Shown: one piece after another, positions 1 through 8,691 of the stretch | Position numbering within the stretch: position 1 is the stretch's first letter | Layout of the letters: the number at the start of each line of letters is the position of its first letter | Assembly: GCF_029240215.1 (NCBI RefSeq) | Contig: NZ_JARBTK010000003.1 | Coordinates: 62,001-126,000 of the forward strand | DNA: 64,000 nucleotides | Source of the DNA: Chryseobacterium sp. | GTDB taxonomy: Bacteria; Bacteroidota; Bacteroidia; Flavobacteriales; Weeksellaceae | Reading direction: 5' to 3' | The notes under the pieces: model-generated | What the model saw: the letters and a program-made list of their open reading frames with translations, nothing else | Database searches by the model: none | Told to the model about the DNA's origin: nothing | Position numbers and translations under genes: made by a program

Positions 1-708
1 GATGCTAAAAATGGTGTAAATACTTCTTCACCAACCAATGTAACTTTTGATTCAGGTATAAAAGGTACTGCTTACAAAGGTTCCTCAAGTGCTTTTATAA
101 GTTATAATGATGTAAGCGATAAAATAAAAAACCTAAAAAGTATTACTCAATCTATGTGGATTAAAACTTCACAACATACTGGTGGTGCACAATGCATTTT
201 TATGCTTCCTAAAACAACTGATTTTTGGGGAAATATTTTTGTTCTTATTGAAGGATCTACAGATGGAAAAATGCTTCTAAAATTCCATATTCAAAAAGAT
301 GTGACACCTGCAGTTACTTGGGCGGGGCAATTTATTGAAACAGGTGGAACCAATAAATTGGAAGGAATGTATGATAAATGGAAACATTTAGTATGGTCTT
401 ATGATGCAACGACTTCTACATTTGCATTGTATGTTGATGGTGCACTTGTACCACTACCAGATAGTATTACAAAAAGATTTACCAACGATCCTGCTCAGGG
501 AGGTCTTCCTTTGGGGAATCTTGCAAACTCAAATGTTTCAAAATTCATAATTGGAGGTTTTCAGCAGCACTTAGGTACTCCTTGGTCAAACCCAGATGGT
601 TGGATGCTTAAATATACTGGATTGATGGATGAATTTAGAATGTATGATAAAGCACTTTCTTCATCAGAAATTAATGCATTATACAAATTAGAAAAAGATA
701 ACCGATAA
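1..708 (+). CDS. LamG / concanavalin A-like domain protein (5' end outside window)
   Basis: The reading frame is open from base 1 and ends at the TAA at 706-708, so only the C-terminal 235 residues are seen. They read as one LamG-type jelly-roll domain: a W-I-K-T strand after a S-M start, a K-W-K-H-L-V-W-S-Y-D strand, a L-Y-V-D-G-A-L-V turn and the terminal L-M-D-E-F-R-M-Y-D-K-A-L-S-S-S-E-I motif. Such domains bind or sit beside carbohydrate in secreted Bacteroidota proteins. It lies directly upstream of two glycoside hydrolases, so a glycan-binding or surface role in the same locus is likely. An intrinsic terminator follows at once. The fold is clear; the substrate is unknown. Confidence 0.8.
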   Translation, partial: DAKNGVNTSSPTNVTFDSGIKGTAYKGSSSAFISYNDVSDKIKNLKSITQSMWIKTSQHTGGAQCIFMLPKTTDFWGNIFVLIEGSTDGKMLLKFHIQKDVTPAVTWAGQFIETGGTNKLEGMYDKWKHLVWSYDATTSTFALYVDGALVPLPDSITKRFTNDPAQGGLPLGNLANSNVSKFIIGGFQQHLGTPWSNPDGWMLKYTGLMDEFRMYDKALSSSEINALYKLEKDNR

Positions 709-715
709 TCTCAAA

Positions 716-740
716 AGAGCCCTGTATCGGGCTCTTTTTT
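716..740 (+). terminator. Intrinsic terminator after LamG gene
   Basis: A perfect 7-bp stem (AGAGCCC / GGGCTCT) with a 6-nt loop is followed by a T run. It ends the LamG transcript, so the next gene has its own promoter or is reached by read-through. Confidence 0.85.
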
Positions 741-753
741 ATTATATTTGAAT

Positions 754-2142
754 ATGAAAAAAGTTACAGCAGCAATTTTATTCTTAGGTTTAGTGTTTAA
801 TTCATGTTCTTCAGAAGATACAACACCAAGCACAGGTACACCAATAGGTGGTGGCGGTACTGAAACTCCCAACAATTATAGTGATGTACAGCTTGTGGAG
901 ATGGTTCAAAAAGATGCCTTAAAATATTTTTGGGACTATGCAGAAAGCAATTCAAAATTAGCCAGAGAAAGATATCATACCGATAATCCGGGACAAGATG
1001 CTCATGTTGTTTCAGCAGGAGGATCTGGTTTTGGATTAATGACAATTTTGGTAGGTATCAAAAATGGTTATGTATCAAAAGCAGAAGCAGTTTCAAGATT
1101 AGCTACGGCACTCAATTTTCTTCAGAATGCCGACAGGTTTCACGGAGCTTGGCCACATTGGATGAATGGAAATAATGGACAGGTCATACCTTTCAGTCCG
1201 CAGGATGATGGTGGAGATTTGGTGGAAACAGCTTTTCTTGCTCAGGGTTTAATTTGTGTAAGAGAATACTTTAAAAACTCTACAGACTCTTCAGAACTTG
1301 CACTCTCTCAAAAAGCAGATACGCTTTTCAAAGGAATTGAATGGAGCTGGTATACCAAAGGTGAAAATACATTGTATTGGCATTGGTCACCAAATTTCAA
1401 TTTCCAGATGAATATGCAGTTGAAAGGTTTTGATGAAACTTTGATTACATATGTATTGGCAGCAGCTTCACCCACTTCTACAATTACAAAACCGGTTTAT
1501 CAGCAGGGATGGGCGCGTAACGGTGCAATTTCAAATGCAGGATCACAATATGGTCTTCCATTAACTGTAAGTCATAACGGAGCAGCAAATACTGTTGGAC
1601 CGATGTTTTGGTCGCACTATTCTTTCTTAGGGCTTGATCCAAGAGGTTTGACTGATGACTATGTAAATTATGGTAACGCAACGACCAATCATGCGAAAAT
1701 CATGTACCAATATTCAATAACCAATCCGAAAGGATGGCAAGGATATAATTCTAAAAGTTGGGGATTGACAGCAAGTTACTCACGAAATACAGATGGTTCT
1801 ACAGGATATTCTGCACATCAGCCAAATAATGATTTGGGGGTGATTAGCCCGACGGCAGCACTTTCAAGCATGCCTTATACACCTACAGAAAGTATGAATA
1901 TGCTGAGGTTTTTATACAACGAAAATTACAGCAAATATATTGGAGTTGCAGGACCCTATGATGCTTATTCAGTGCATTATAATTGGGTAACTCCAAGATA
2001 TTTGGCGATTGATCAGGGAACAATTGCACCAATGATCGAAAATTATAAGTCGCAGTTTCTTTGGCAGCTATTTATGAATGCTCCGGATGTAAAGCAGGGT
2101 CTTATTAAATTAGGATTTCATTCTACACAGTACGGATTTTAA
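754..2142 (+). CDS. GH144-type glucoamylase-family lipoprotein (probable beta-1,2-glucanase), copy 1
   Basis: The N-terminus M-K-K-V-T-A-A-I-L-F with a hydrophobic core and a lipobox ending at Cys18 predicts a lipoprotein. An in-frame TTG at 748 is a worse start because it would put N before the M-K-K. The rest is one glycoamylase-like (PF10091) domain: K-D-A-L-K-Y-F-W-D-Y-A-E, then G-G-S-G-F-G-L, G-D-L-V-E-T-A-F-L, L-Y-W-H-W-S-P, N-G-A...F-W and the N-D-x-G-V-I-x-P-T-A-A-L-S-S-M-P-Y block. Characterised GH144 enzymes cleave beta-1,2-glucan, either endo or releasing sophorose. The next gene is a close paralogue and a GH3 beta-glucosidase lies downstream, which fits beta-1,2-glucan breakdown. 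The family is sure; the substrate is inferred. Confidence 0.88.
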   Translation: MKKVTAAILFLGLVFNSCSSEDTTPSTGTPIGGGGTETPNNYSDVQLVEMVQKDALKYFWDYAESNSKLARERYHTDNPGQDAHVVSAGGSGFGLMTILVGIKNGYVSKAEAVSRLATALNFLQNADRFHGAWPHWMNGNNGQVIPFSPQDDGGDLVETAFLAQGLICVREYFKNSTDSSELALSQKADTLFKGIEWSWYTKGENTLYWHWSPNFNFQMNMQLKGFDETLITYVLAAASPTSTITKPVYQQGWARNGAISNAGSQYGLPLTVSHNGAANTVGPMFWSHYSFLGLDPRGLTDDYVNYGNATTNHAKIMYQYSITNPKGWQGYNSKSWGLTASYSRNTDGSTGYSAHQPNNDLGVISPTAALSSMPYTPTESMNMLRFLYNENYSKYIGVAGPYDAYSVHYNWVTPRYLAIDQGTIAPMIENYKSQFLWQLFMNAPDVKQGLIKLGFHSTQYGF

Positions 2143-2149
2143 TCTATTA

Positions 2150-2185
2150 CTTTGTTAAAGTTTAAAATCTTTGACAAAGCTTTTT
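2150..2185 (+). terminator. Hairpin between the two GH144 genes
   Basis: CTTTGTTAAAG pairs with CTTTGACAAAG (11 bp with one G-T pair) around an 8-nt loop and is followed by CTTTTT. It looks like a weak intrinsic terminator or mRNA stabiliser separating the paralogues. Confidence 0.55.
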
Positions 2186-2202
2186 ACATATAAAATTTAA
2201 AA

Positions 2203-3585
2203 ATGAAAAAAATTGCACTGACAGGATCTTTAGCATTAACGTTGCTTTCCTGCAAAACAAATCAAAATGCTCAAAATATTACCACAAACAATACAGTCAA
2301 AAGCAATATTACTGACGAGCAGTTGATGGATAAAGTTCAGAAAGATGCCTTAAAATATTTCTGGGATTACGCAGAGCCTAATTCAATGTTAGGAAGAGAA
2401 CGCTATCACGAAGACAATATCTATCCGGATAATGATAAACATGTTATTACAACAGGTGGTTCAGGATTTGGATTGGCAACAATTTTAGTCGGAGTTGAAA
2501 GAGGTTTCGTTCCAAGAAAAGATGCAGTAAAACGACTGACTACAATGATGGACTTCTTAGCGAAAGCCGATCGCCATAAAGGAGCCTGGTCGCACTGGAT
2601 CAATGGAGAAACAGGAAAAACCGTTCCCTTTGGCAAAAAAGATAATGGCGGAGATTTAGTGGAAACAGCATTTTTAACTTCAGGAATTTTAATGGTTCGC
2701 GAATATTTCAAAAACGGAAATGCAGAAGAAAAAGCTCTTGCCAAAAAATGTGATGAACTTTGGAAAGGAATTCAATGGGACTGGTACACAAAAGGAGGCG
2801 AGAAAGTTTTATATTGGCATTGGTCACCGGAATATCAATGGGAAATGAACTTTCCATTACAAGGCTATAATGAATGCTTGATTACTTATATTTTAGCTGC
2901 CTCTTCACCAACTCATGCAATTGATGCAGAAACATACTATAAAGGCTGGACAAGAAACGGAACTTATCTTTCAGACAAAGAAAAATACGGACTTCCTATG
3001 TATGTGAAACACAATGGAGCAGAAGAATATGGAGGACCTTTATTTTGGACACAATATTCTTATATAGGATTAGATCCGACTAATTTATCAGATAAATTAA
3101 TTAAAAATTACTTTGATTTAAATAAAAATCAGGTTTTAATTGATTACAAATACTGCGTTGAAAATCCAAAAGGGTGGAAGGGATATGGACCGGATTATTG
3201 GGGATTAACGGCAGGTTACTCAAGAAATAAGGACGGAAGTGTAGGCTATGATGCCCATTTTCCGGAAAATGATCGAGGAGTGATCACTCCGACAGCGGCG
3301 TTGAGCAGCTTCCCGTATTCGCCAAAAGAATCAATGGATTTTTTAAGATTTATTTATACTCAAAAACCTGAATTTATTGGTTCAGCAGGACCTTACGATG
3401 CTAATTCGATCAATTATAATAATTGGACGACTCCAAGATATTTAGCGATCGACCAAGGTACAATTGCTCCGATGATTGAAAATTATAGAACAGGATTTTT
3501 ATGGAAATTATTTATGAATGCTCCTGAAATCGAACAAGGATTAAAGAAATTAAGCTTCAAATCTAAAAAGTATAACATTAAATAA
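2203..3585 (+). CDS. GH144-type glucoamylase-family lipoprotein, copy 2
   Basis: 460 residues, collinear with the preceding gene through all conserved blocks (K-D-A-L-K-Y-F-W-D-Y-A-E, G-G-D-L-V-E-T-A-F-L, Y-W-H-W-S-P, N-D-R-G-V-I-T-P-T-A-A-L-S-S). This indicates an old tandem duplication. The lipobox L-L-S-C gives a mature N-terminus at Cys17. The copies differ most before residue 45 and in the stretch around residues 270-320, the kind of difference that could separate endo- from exo-acting (sophorose-releasing) enzymes. An intergenic element follows. The family call is firm; the division of labour is inference. Confidence 0.88.
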   Translation: MKKIALTGSLALTLLSCKTNQNAQNITTNNTVKSNITDEQLMDKVQKDALKYFWDYAEPNSMLGRERYHEDNIYPDNDKHVITTGGSGFGLATILVGVERGFVPRKDAVKRLTTMMDFLAKADRHKGAWSHWINGETGKTVPFGKKDNGGDLVETAFLTSGILMVREYFKNGNAEEKALAKKCDELWKGIQWDWYTKGGEKVLYWHWSPEYQWEMNFPLQGYNECLITYILAASSPTHAIDAETYYKGWTRNGTYLSDKEKYGLPMYVKHNGAEEYGGPLFWTQYSYIGLDPTNLSDKLIKNYFDLNKNQVLIDYKYCVENPKGWKGYGPDYWGLTAGYSRNKDGSVGYDAHFPENDRGVITPTAALSSFPYSPKESMDFLRFIYTQKPEFIGSAGPYDANSINYNNWTTPRYLAIDQGTIAPMIENYRTGFLWKLFMNAPEIEQGLKKLSFKSKKYNIK

Positions 3586-3593
3586 TATTTTTT

Positions 3594-3705
3594 TAGGAGC
3601 TTAATCCCGCTTTCCGCACTCGCTATTTTTTGTGTTTTGGTGGGGGGGGGCATCCGCCGCCCCCAAAAAAAAAAAAAGATGAGCCAAAACTTTGACAAGG
3701 CTCAT
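3594..3705. repeat. Structured intergenic element with G9 and A13 runs
   Basis: It starts with GGAGCTTAATCCCGC and continues into a G run (3642-3650), C5 and an A run (3665-3677), so T/G-rich and C/A-rich arms can pair. It ends with a hairpin (ATGAGCC at 3679-3685, GGCTCAT at 3699-3705). A related start (GGAGCTGTTTCCTG) is at 7037, so this is probably a dispersed non-coding element. No coding potential was seen. Confidence 0.5.
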
Positions 3706-3710
3706 ATAAT

Positions 3711-3782
3711 AATCAATAGGAACGGGATTTGAATCCGTTTAAATAAAAAAGGATTAATTAAATTGGCTTTAGCCAAAACTTA
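3711..3782. repeat. REP-like double-hairpin element (GGCTTTAGCC family), copy 1
   Basis: AATAGGAACGGGATTTG starts a first palindromic arm; after a spacer TTGGCTTTAGCCAAAACTT forms a second. The same layout occurs at 11342-11399 and 36027-36089, always between genes. Confidence 0.6.
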
Positions 3783-3794
3783 AAAATTCTCATC

Positions 3795-4502
3795 ATGAAA
3801 TTAAGACTTAAAAATTTACCGCTTTTACTTTTGCCATTTTCTATAAGCCTAAACGCTCAGGAAATTAAAGCCGAATTAAATAAAGAAATACAAAGACAGG
3901 AAAAAATCTCTTACATTTTAGATTATCCCCAAAAAGCAAAAGGGGATGTTCCTTTGATTGTGTTTCTTCACGGTTCGGGCGAAAGGGGAACGAATTTAGA
4001 AATCGTGAAAGCGCATAGTCCGTTTACCTATAAAAATCTGATCAAAGAACCTGTCGCAATTTTGGCACCTCAATGTCCGGAAAATACATGGTGGGATACG
4101 GTGACGGTTTATCATTTAATTAAAGAAATTCAGTCAAAATATAAGATTGATGCTTCCAGAATTTACCTTACCGGACTGTCGATGGGAGGTTGGGGAACAT
4201 TAAAACTGGCAATGGAGCATCCCGAAATTTTTGCAGCAGTGGTTTCAGTTTGTGCTCCGACGGACCGGGTGATGTATGCAAATATCGATCAGTACAAAAA
4301 TTTAAACATGAAAATCTTTCATGGTGGAATGGACGATGTCGTTTTACCCGAAAATGCATTTAATTTTTATCAAAAACTTCATCCAGTAAATCCAACTGCA
4401 GAATTGACAATCTTCCCGAATGACAACCACAATTCCTGGGATTCTACCTATTCAAATCCTGCATTATACAAATGGATGTTGTCAAAGAGAAAAGAAAAAT
4501 AA
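3795..4502 (+). CDS. Secreted alpha/beta-hydrolase, esterase (PHB-depolymerase-like)
   Basis: 235 residues with a signal peptide to about residue 22. The alpha/beta-hydrolase core shows an oxyanion stretch F-L-H-G-S-G-E-R-G (58-66), the nucleophile elbow G-L-S-M-G with Ser129, an acidic residue in H-G-G-M-D-D (Asp180 or 181) and a C-terminal His212 in N-D-N-H-N-S-W. This is the layout of predicted secreted esterases of the LpqC/PHB depolymerase/phospholipase-carboxylesterase type. Lying between GH144 and GH3 genes, it may remove ester substituents (bacterial beta-1,2-glucans can be succinylated), but that is inference. Confidence 0.8.
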   Translation: MKLRLKNLPLLLLPFSISLNAQEIKAELNKEIQRQEKISYILDYPQKAKGDVPLIVFLHGSGERGTNLEIVKAHSPFTYKNLIKEPVAILAPQCPENTWWDTVTVYHLIKEIQSKYKIDASRIYLTGLSMGGWGTLKLAMEHPEIFAAVVSVCAPTDRVMYANIDQYKNLNMKIFHGGMDDVVLPENAFNFYQKLHPVNPTAELTIFPNDNHNSWDSTYSNPALYKWMLSKRKEK

Positions 4503-4649
4503 ATAATAATACTATTTAAATGTGTGGTCTTGCTAAGTGAAAAGCCTTCGAATGAAAAATATTCGTAAGATTTGGAATAAAACTTAGCGATCTTTGCTTT
4601 AAATAAATTATTAATAAAAAATAGAACTATAATTTAAGAAGATAGATTT

Positions 4650-6977
4650 ATGAAAAAGTTAATTGTAATTGCTACTTTAGCACTTGCTCCGATGTTCTCG
4701 GCGCAGGAAATGGTAACGAAGCCTGTTCAGTCTTACCAGACGGCTCAATATCAGGCGAAGAAAAAAGCTTTTGTAGATAATCTTTTGTCTAAAATGACTT
4801 TAGATGAAAAAATCGGACAGCTGAATTTACCAAGTTCAGGTGACTTTACTACAGGTTTAGCTAAAAGTTCCGATATAGGAAAAAAAGTTGAACAAGGTTT
4901 AGTCGGTGGACTGTTCAATATAAAAGGTGCTGACAAAATCAGAGCGGTGCAAAAAGTTGCCGTTGAAAACAGCCGTCTGAAAATTCCTTTGATCTTTGGG
5001 ATGGACGTGATTCACGGTTACGAAACCACTTTTCCTATTCCATTAGGTTTGGCTGCTTCCTGGGACATGAATTTGATTCAGCAATCCGCAAGAGTAGCTG
5101 CAAAAGAAGCTGCTGCTGACGGAATCAACTGGACGTTCTCGCCAATGGTAGATATTTCCCGTGAACCAAGATGGGGAAGGGTTTCCGAAGGTTCCGGAGA
5201 AGATCCGTATTTAGGAAGTGAAATTTCAAAAAATATGGTTTACGGTTATCAAGGGAAAGATTTGGCAAACGGAACAAATATTTTAGCTTGTGTAAAACAT
5301 TTTGCATTATACGGAGCGGGTGAAGCGGGGAGAGACTACAATACGGTTGACATGAGCCACGTAAGAATGTTTAACGAATATTTCCCGCCTTACAAAGCAG
5401 CTGTTGATGCAGGGGTAGCTTCTGTGATGGCTTCTTTCAATGAAGTTGACGGAGTTCCTGCAACCGGAAACAGATGGTTACAAACTGAAGTATTGAGAAA
5501 TCAATGGAAATTCAAAGGTTTCGTCGTAACAGATTACACCGGAATCAACGAAATGGTCGATCACGGAATGGGAGATCTTCAACAGGTTTCAGCTTTGGCT
5601 TTGAAAGCTGGTATTGACATGGATATGGTAGGTGAAGGTTTTTTAACAACACTTAAAAAATCTTTATCAGAAGGAAAAGTGACTCAGGCTGAAATCGATA
5701 CAGCGGCAAGAAGAATTCTTGAAGCAAAATACGATTTAGGATTGTTTGATAATCCGTACAAACATGGAGATGCAAAATTAGCAGCAAAAGAGGTTTACAG
5801 CATGGAAAACCGAAATATTGCAAGAAGTGCAGCAGCTCAATCGATGGTTTTGATGAAAAATGAAAACCAGATTCTGCCTTTGAAAAAAGCAGGTACTGTA
5901 GCAGTGATCGGACCCTTAGTAAACAACTCAATGAATATGCCAGGAACCTGGAGCGTTGCTTCAAAACATGCCAACGCAATCAATTTAATGCAGGGTCTTC
6001 AGGCAAATTACGGCAAAGAGGTTAAATTTCTTTCTGCTAAAGGCGCAAACATCGATTATGATGCAAAATTGGAAGATATTTACGCAGCTCACGGTAAGAA
6101 AACCGACAGAGATAATCGACCGAAAGAAGTTTTATTAAAAGAAGCTGTTGATATTGCTAATAAATCAGACGTTATTGTTTTGGCAATCGGAGAATCTGCA
6201 GAAATGAGTGGCGAATCTTCTTCAAGAACAGAAATTACAATTCCTCAGTCTCAAATTGATTTGTTAAATGAATTAAAGAAAACAGGAAAACCAATCGCAG
6301 TGGTACTTTTCACTGGTCGTCCGTTAGCTTTGACCAATATGAAAGATGTTCCTGATGCCATTCTTAATGTTTGGTTTCCAGGTTCAGAAGCAGGAAATGC
6401 GATTTCTGATGTTCTTTTCGGAAAAGTAAATCCTTCAGGAAAATTGCCAATGACGTTCCCGAGAAGTCTTGGGCAGGTTCCTATTTACTATAACGCTAAA
6501 AATACGGGTCGCCCATTAGATCAAAAACTGGTTGACAAATGCGAATACCAGAGATTCCGTTCAAACTACATGGATGAATGTAATACACCGTTGTATCCGT
6601 TCGGGTATGGTTTGAGCTATACAAAATTCAACTATTCTGATATTACGGTTTCCAATGCAAATCCGAAAGGAAATCAGTCAATTCAGGCTTCAGTTACAGT
6701 GACAAATTCTGGAAATTATGACGGAGCTGAGGTTGTTCAATTATACATAAGAGATTGGGTAGGAACCATCACAAGACCGGTGAAAGAGCTGAAAGGTTTC
6801 CAAAAAGTGATGTTGAAAAAAGGAGAATCTAAAAAAATTACCTTCAACATTACTCCTGAAAATTTGAAATTTTATAACGGAGATTTGAAATATGATTGGG
6901 AATCCGGAGAATTCGACATCATGATCGGAACCAATTCTGAGGATGTAAAACATTCAAAAATCGATTGGACAAAGTAA
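4650..6977 (+). CDS. bglX: GH3 beta-glucosidase, periplasmic (BglX-like)
   Basis: 775 residues, the usual BglX length. A signal peptide ends at F-S-A-Q. The N-terminal TIM barrel has K-H-F-A and the nucleophile Asp295 in G-F-V-V-T-D-Y-T-G. The alpha/beta sandwich carries the probable acid/base Glu522 in S-G-E-S-S-S-R-T. A fibronectin III-like domain ends the protein (about 680-760). It would hydrolyse beta-linked gluco-oligosaccharides in the periplasm; with two GH144 enzymes upstream, sophoro-oligosaccharides are the likely substrate. A strong terminator follows. The family is certain; the linkage preference is inferred. Confidence 0.93.
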   Translation: MKKLIVIATLALAPMFSAQEMVTKPVQSYQTAQYQAKKKAFVDNLLSKMTLDEKIGQLNLPSSGDFTTGLAKSSDIGKKVEQGLVGGLFNIKGADKIRAVQKVAVENSRLKIPLIFGMDVIHGYETTFPIPLGLAASWDMNLIQQSARVAAKEAAADGINWTFSPMVDISREPRWGRVSEGSGEDPYLGSEISKNMVYGYQGKDLANGTNILACVKHFALYGAGEAGRDYNTVDMSHVRMFNEYFPPYKAAVDAGVASVMASFNEVDGVPATGNRWLQTEVLRNQWKFKGFVVTDYTGINEMVDHGMGDLQQVSALALKAGIDMDMVGEGFLTTLKKSLSEGKVTQAEIDTAARRILEAKYDLGLFDNPYKHGDAKLAAKEVYSMENRNIARSAAAQSMVLMKNENQILPLKKAGTVAVIGPLVNNSMNMPGTWSVASKHANAINLMQGLQANYGKEVKFLSAKGANIDYDAKLEDIYAAHGKKTDRDNRPKEVLLKEAVDIANKSDVIVLAIGESAEMSGESSSRTEITIPQSQIDLLNELKKTGKPIAVVLFTGRPLALTNMKDVPDAILNVWFPGSEAGNAISDVLFGKVNPSGKLPMTFPRSLGQVPIYYNAKNTGRPLDQKLVDKCEYQRFRSNYMDECNTPLYPFGYGLSYTKFNYSDITVSNANPKGNQSIQASVTVTNSGNYDGAEVVQLYIRDWVGTITRPVKELKGFQKVMLKKGESKKITFNITPENLKFYNGDLKYDWESGEFDIMIGTNSEDVKHSKIDWTK

Positions 6978-6986
6978 AAATCAATA

Positions 6987-7016
6987 AAAAGCCATTCGAA
7001 AGAGTGGCTTTTTTAT
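6987..7016 (+). terminator. Intrinsic terminator after bglX
   Basis: AAGCCA pairs with TGGCTT across a short loop with extra inner pairs, followed by T6. It closes the glycan locus. Confidence 0.8.
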
Positions 7017-7035
7017 TTTCGTATTCAGATTATTT

Positions 7036-7160
7036 CGGAGCTGTTTCCTGTTATCCACTCATACTCCTCGCTCCAAAGCTTAAGCCATCGCTTGCTGTGG
7101 GGTAACCGTTTCTACCGGGGCTAGGTTTGAAGCCTTCAAACTTCGTATGGTCAGCATAAG
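7036..7160. other. Structured intergenic element, GC-richer than flanks
   Basis: It begins GGAGCTGTTTCCTG, similar to the element at 3594, and contains CTCGCTCCAAAGCTTAAG and TGGGGTAACC stretches. It has no ORF. It is probably a dispersed non-coding element of this group of bacteria; a structured RNA is possible but unproven. Confidence 0.4.
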
Positions 7161-7221
7161 AAAAAGTTGTTTGTAAACAGAAATTTTTCTTTTACAATTC
7201 ACTATTCATACTCCAATTCAT

Positions 7222-7229
7222 TATTTTTG
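7222..7229 (+). promoter_or_regulatory. Bacteroidota -7 box of the GH13 gene
   Basis: TATTTTTG matches TAnnTTTG and lies 14 bases before the GH13 start. No clear -33 TTG was found at the right distance. Confidence 0.5.
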
Positions 7230-7243
7230 TTAAAATTAAATGT

Positions 7244-8590
7244 ATGAGGAAAGCAATTTTACTCGCAACTGTCGGTTTGGGACTTTTGTTCTGCACCACT
7301 CAAAATATCAGAAAAAATATGGATTTACCTACAGAATGGAAACACACCACCAATATTTATGAAGTCAATCTAAGACAATATACTCAGGAAGGAACCTTCA
7401 TGGCATTCGAAAAAGAAATGCCACGCCTAAAAAATATGGGAGTGAAAACGCTGTGGTTTATGCCCATCACTCCAATTGCCCAACTCAATAAAAAAGGAAG
7501 TTTGGGAAGTCAGTATGCTGCTTCAGATTATACATCGATCAATCCCGAATTTGGAACGATGGATGATTTTAAACATATGGTGAATGAAGCGCACCATTTA
7601 GGTTTTAAAGTAATTATTGATTGGGTTGCCAATCATACAGGTTGGGATCATGTGTGGACAAAAACTCATCCCGAATTTTATTTAAAAGATCCCGACGGAA
7701 GTTTTCATAAAGCATCAGGAATGGATGATATCATCGAATTGGACTATAAAAACAAAGAGATGAGAAAAGCCATGATCGATGCCATGAAATTCTGGGTGAA
7801 AGAGACCAATATCGACGGTTACCGATGTGATCTTGCATCTTGGGTTGAGGTAGATTTTTGGGAAGAAGCCAGACCTGAAGTTGAAAAATTAAAACCATTA
7901 TTTTTTATAGGTGAATATGACGAACTAGAAAATCCCGATTACGGAAAAGTTTTTGACGCAAGTTATTCCTGGAAATGGATGCACCAATCTGCAGATTACT
8001 ACAAGAAAAATGAACCATTGGCTGAACTGAAAGATTTACTCAAAAAATATTCTGCAATTGGAGATTCCTCAATGAGAGCATGGTTTACAACCAATCATGA
8101 CGAAAACTCATGGAACGGAACAGAATTTGAAAAATATGGAGACATCACAAAACCGATGGCTGTATTTTCGGCAACCTGGAACGGAATTCCGCTTTTGTAT
8201 TCCGGTCAGGAGCTTCCAAACATGAAGAGACTAGAATTTTTTGAAAAAGATGTCATCGAATGGAACGGAAAATATGAAATGGCAGATTTCTACAAAACCT
8301 TATTAAATTTAAAATCTTCAAATCCGGCGTTGAGAGGAGGAGATGCAAATGTAGCAACCTATCTTTTGAATACTTCAGCCAATGACAAAATTTTGGCATA
8401 CATTAGAAAAAACGGAAAAGATGAGGTTTTAGTGGTATTAAATTTTTCAAAAGAACCAGTAAATTTTTCCATTCAGGATGAAAATTTAGATGGATTTTTT
8501 AAAAATATTTTTGATGAAACCAAACGAAATTTTACTGAAAGCAAAGATTTTAATTTTAAAGTCTCGGATTTTGCTGTTTTTGAGAAGTGA
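7244..8590 (+). CDS. GH13 alpha-amylase-family glycosidase, exported
   Basis: 448 residues with a hydrophobic leader ending near Cys17; the -1 residue is Phe, so lipidation is doubtful. The catalytic barrel shows the GH13 triad: Asp196 in G-Y-R-C-D-L-A, Glu224 in G-E-Y-D-E and Asp286 in T-N-H-D-E-N. The early block V-N-L-R-Q-Y-T-Q-E-G-T and a small beta C-domain are also present. It is expected to act on alpha-glucans in the periplasm or at the surface. It follows a terminator and has its own -7 box, so it is a separate unit from the beta-glucan genes. Exact specificity is not readable. Confidence 0.88.
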   Translation: MRKAILLATVGLGLLFCTTQNIRKNMDLPTEWKHTTNIYEVNLRQYTQEGTFMAFEKEMPRLKNMGVKTLWFMPITPIAQLNKKGSLGSQYAASDYTSINPEFGTMDDFKHMVNEAHHLGFKVIIDWVANHTGWDHVWTKTHPEFYLKDPDGSFHKASGMDDIIELDYKNKEMRKAMIDAMKFWVKETNIDGYRCDLASWVEVDFWEEARPEVEKLKPLFFIGEYDELENPDYGKVFDASYSWKWMHQSADYYKKNEPLAELKDLLKKYSAIGDSSMRAWFTTNHDENSWNGTEFEKYGDITKPMAVFSATWNGIPLLYSGQELPNMKRLEFFEKDVIEWNGKYEMADFYKTLLNLKSSNPALRGGDANVATYLLNTSANDKILAYIRKNGKDEVLVVLNFSKEPVNFSIQDENLDGFFKNIFDETKRNFTESKDFNFKVSDFAVFEK

Positions 8591-8613
8591 AGTTAAATAC
8601 TTTTGTCTTACAG

Positions 8614-8646
8614 AACCCTGCCAGCGTTTTAAACGCTGGCAGGGTT
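8614..8646. repeat. 33-bp perfect palindrome flanking RAYT, left copy
   Basis: AACCCTGCCAGCGTTT, a single T, then its exact reverse complement. It is identical to the copy at 9302-9334 and both are preceded by ACAG. Without a T tail it is not a terminator; it is best read as the REP of the adjacent transposase. Confidence 0.85.
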
Positions 8647-8691
8647 AAAAGGGGCTAAATTAAATTGAATAATCAACTATAAATTATTGTT

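Noticed and set aside
748..753. TTG start for the first GH144 protein
   Set aside because: The ATG at 754 gives a proper lipoprotein signal peptide; the TTG adds two residues with no benefit.
3720..3740. TTTGAATCC as a tRNA T-arm
   Set aside because: It is part of a REP-like hairpin; no acceptor or anticodon arms surround it. No tRNA was found elsewhere.
8614..8646. Palindrome as terminator of the GH13 gene
   Set aside because: There is no T run on either side and an identical copy flanks the other side of the transposase.
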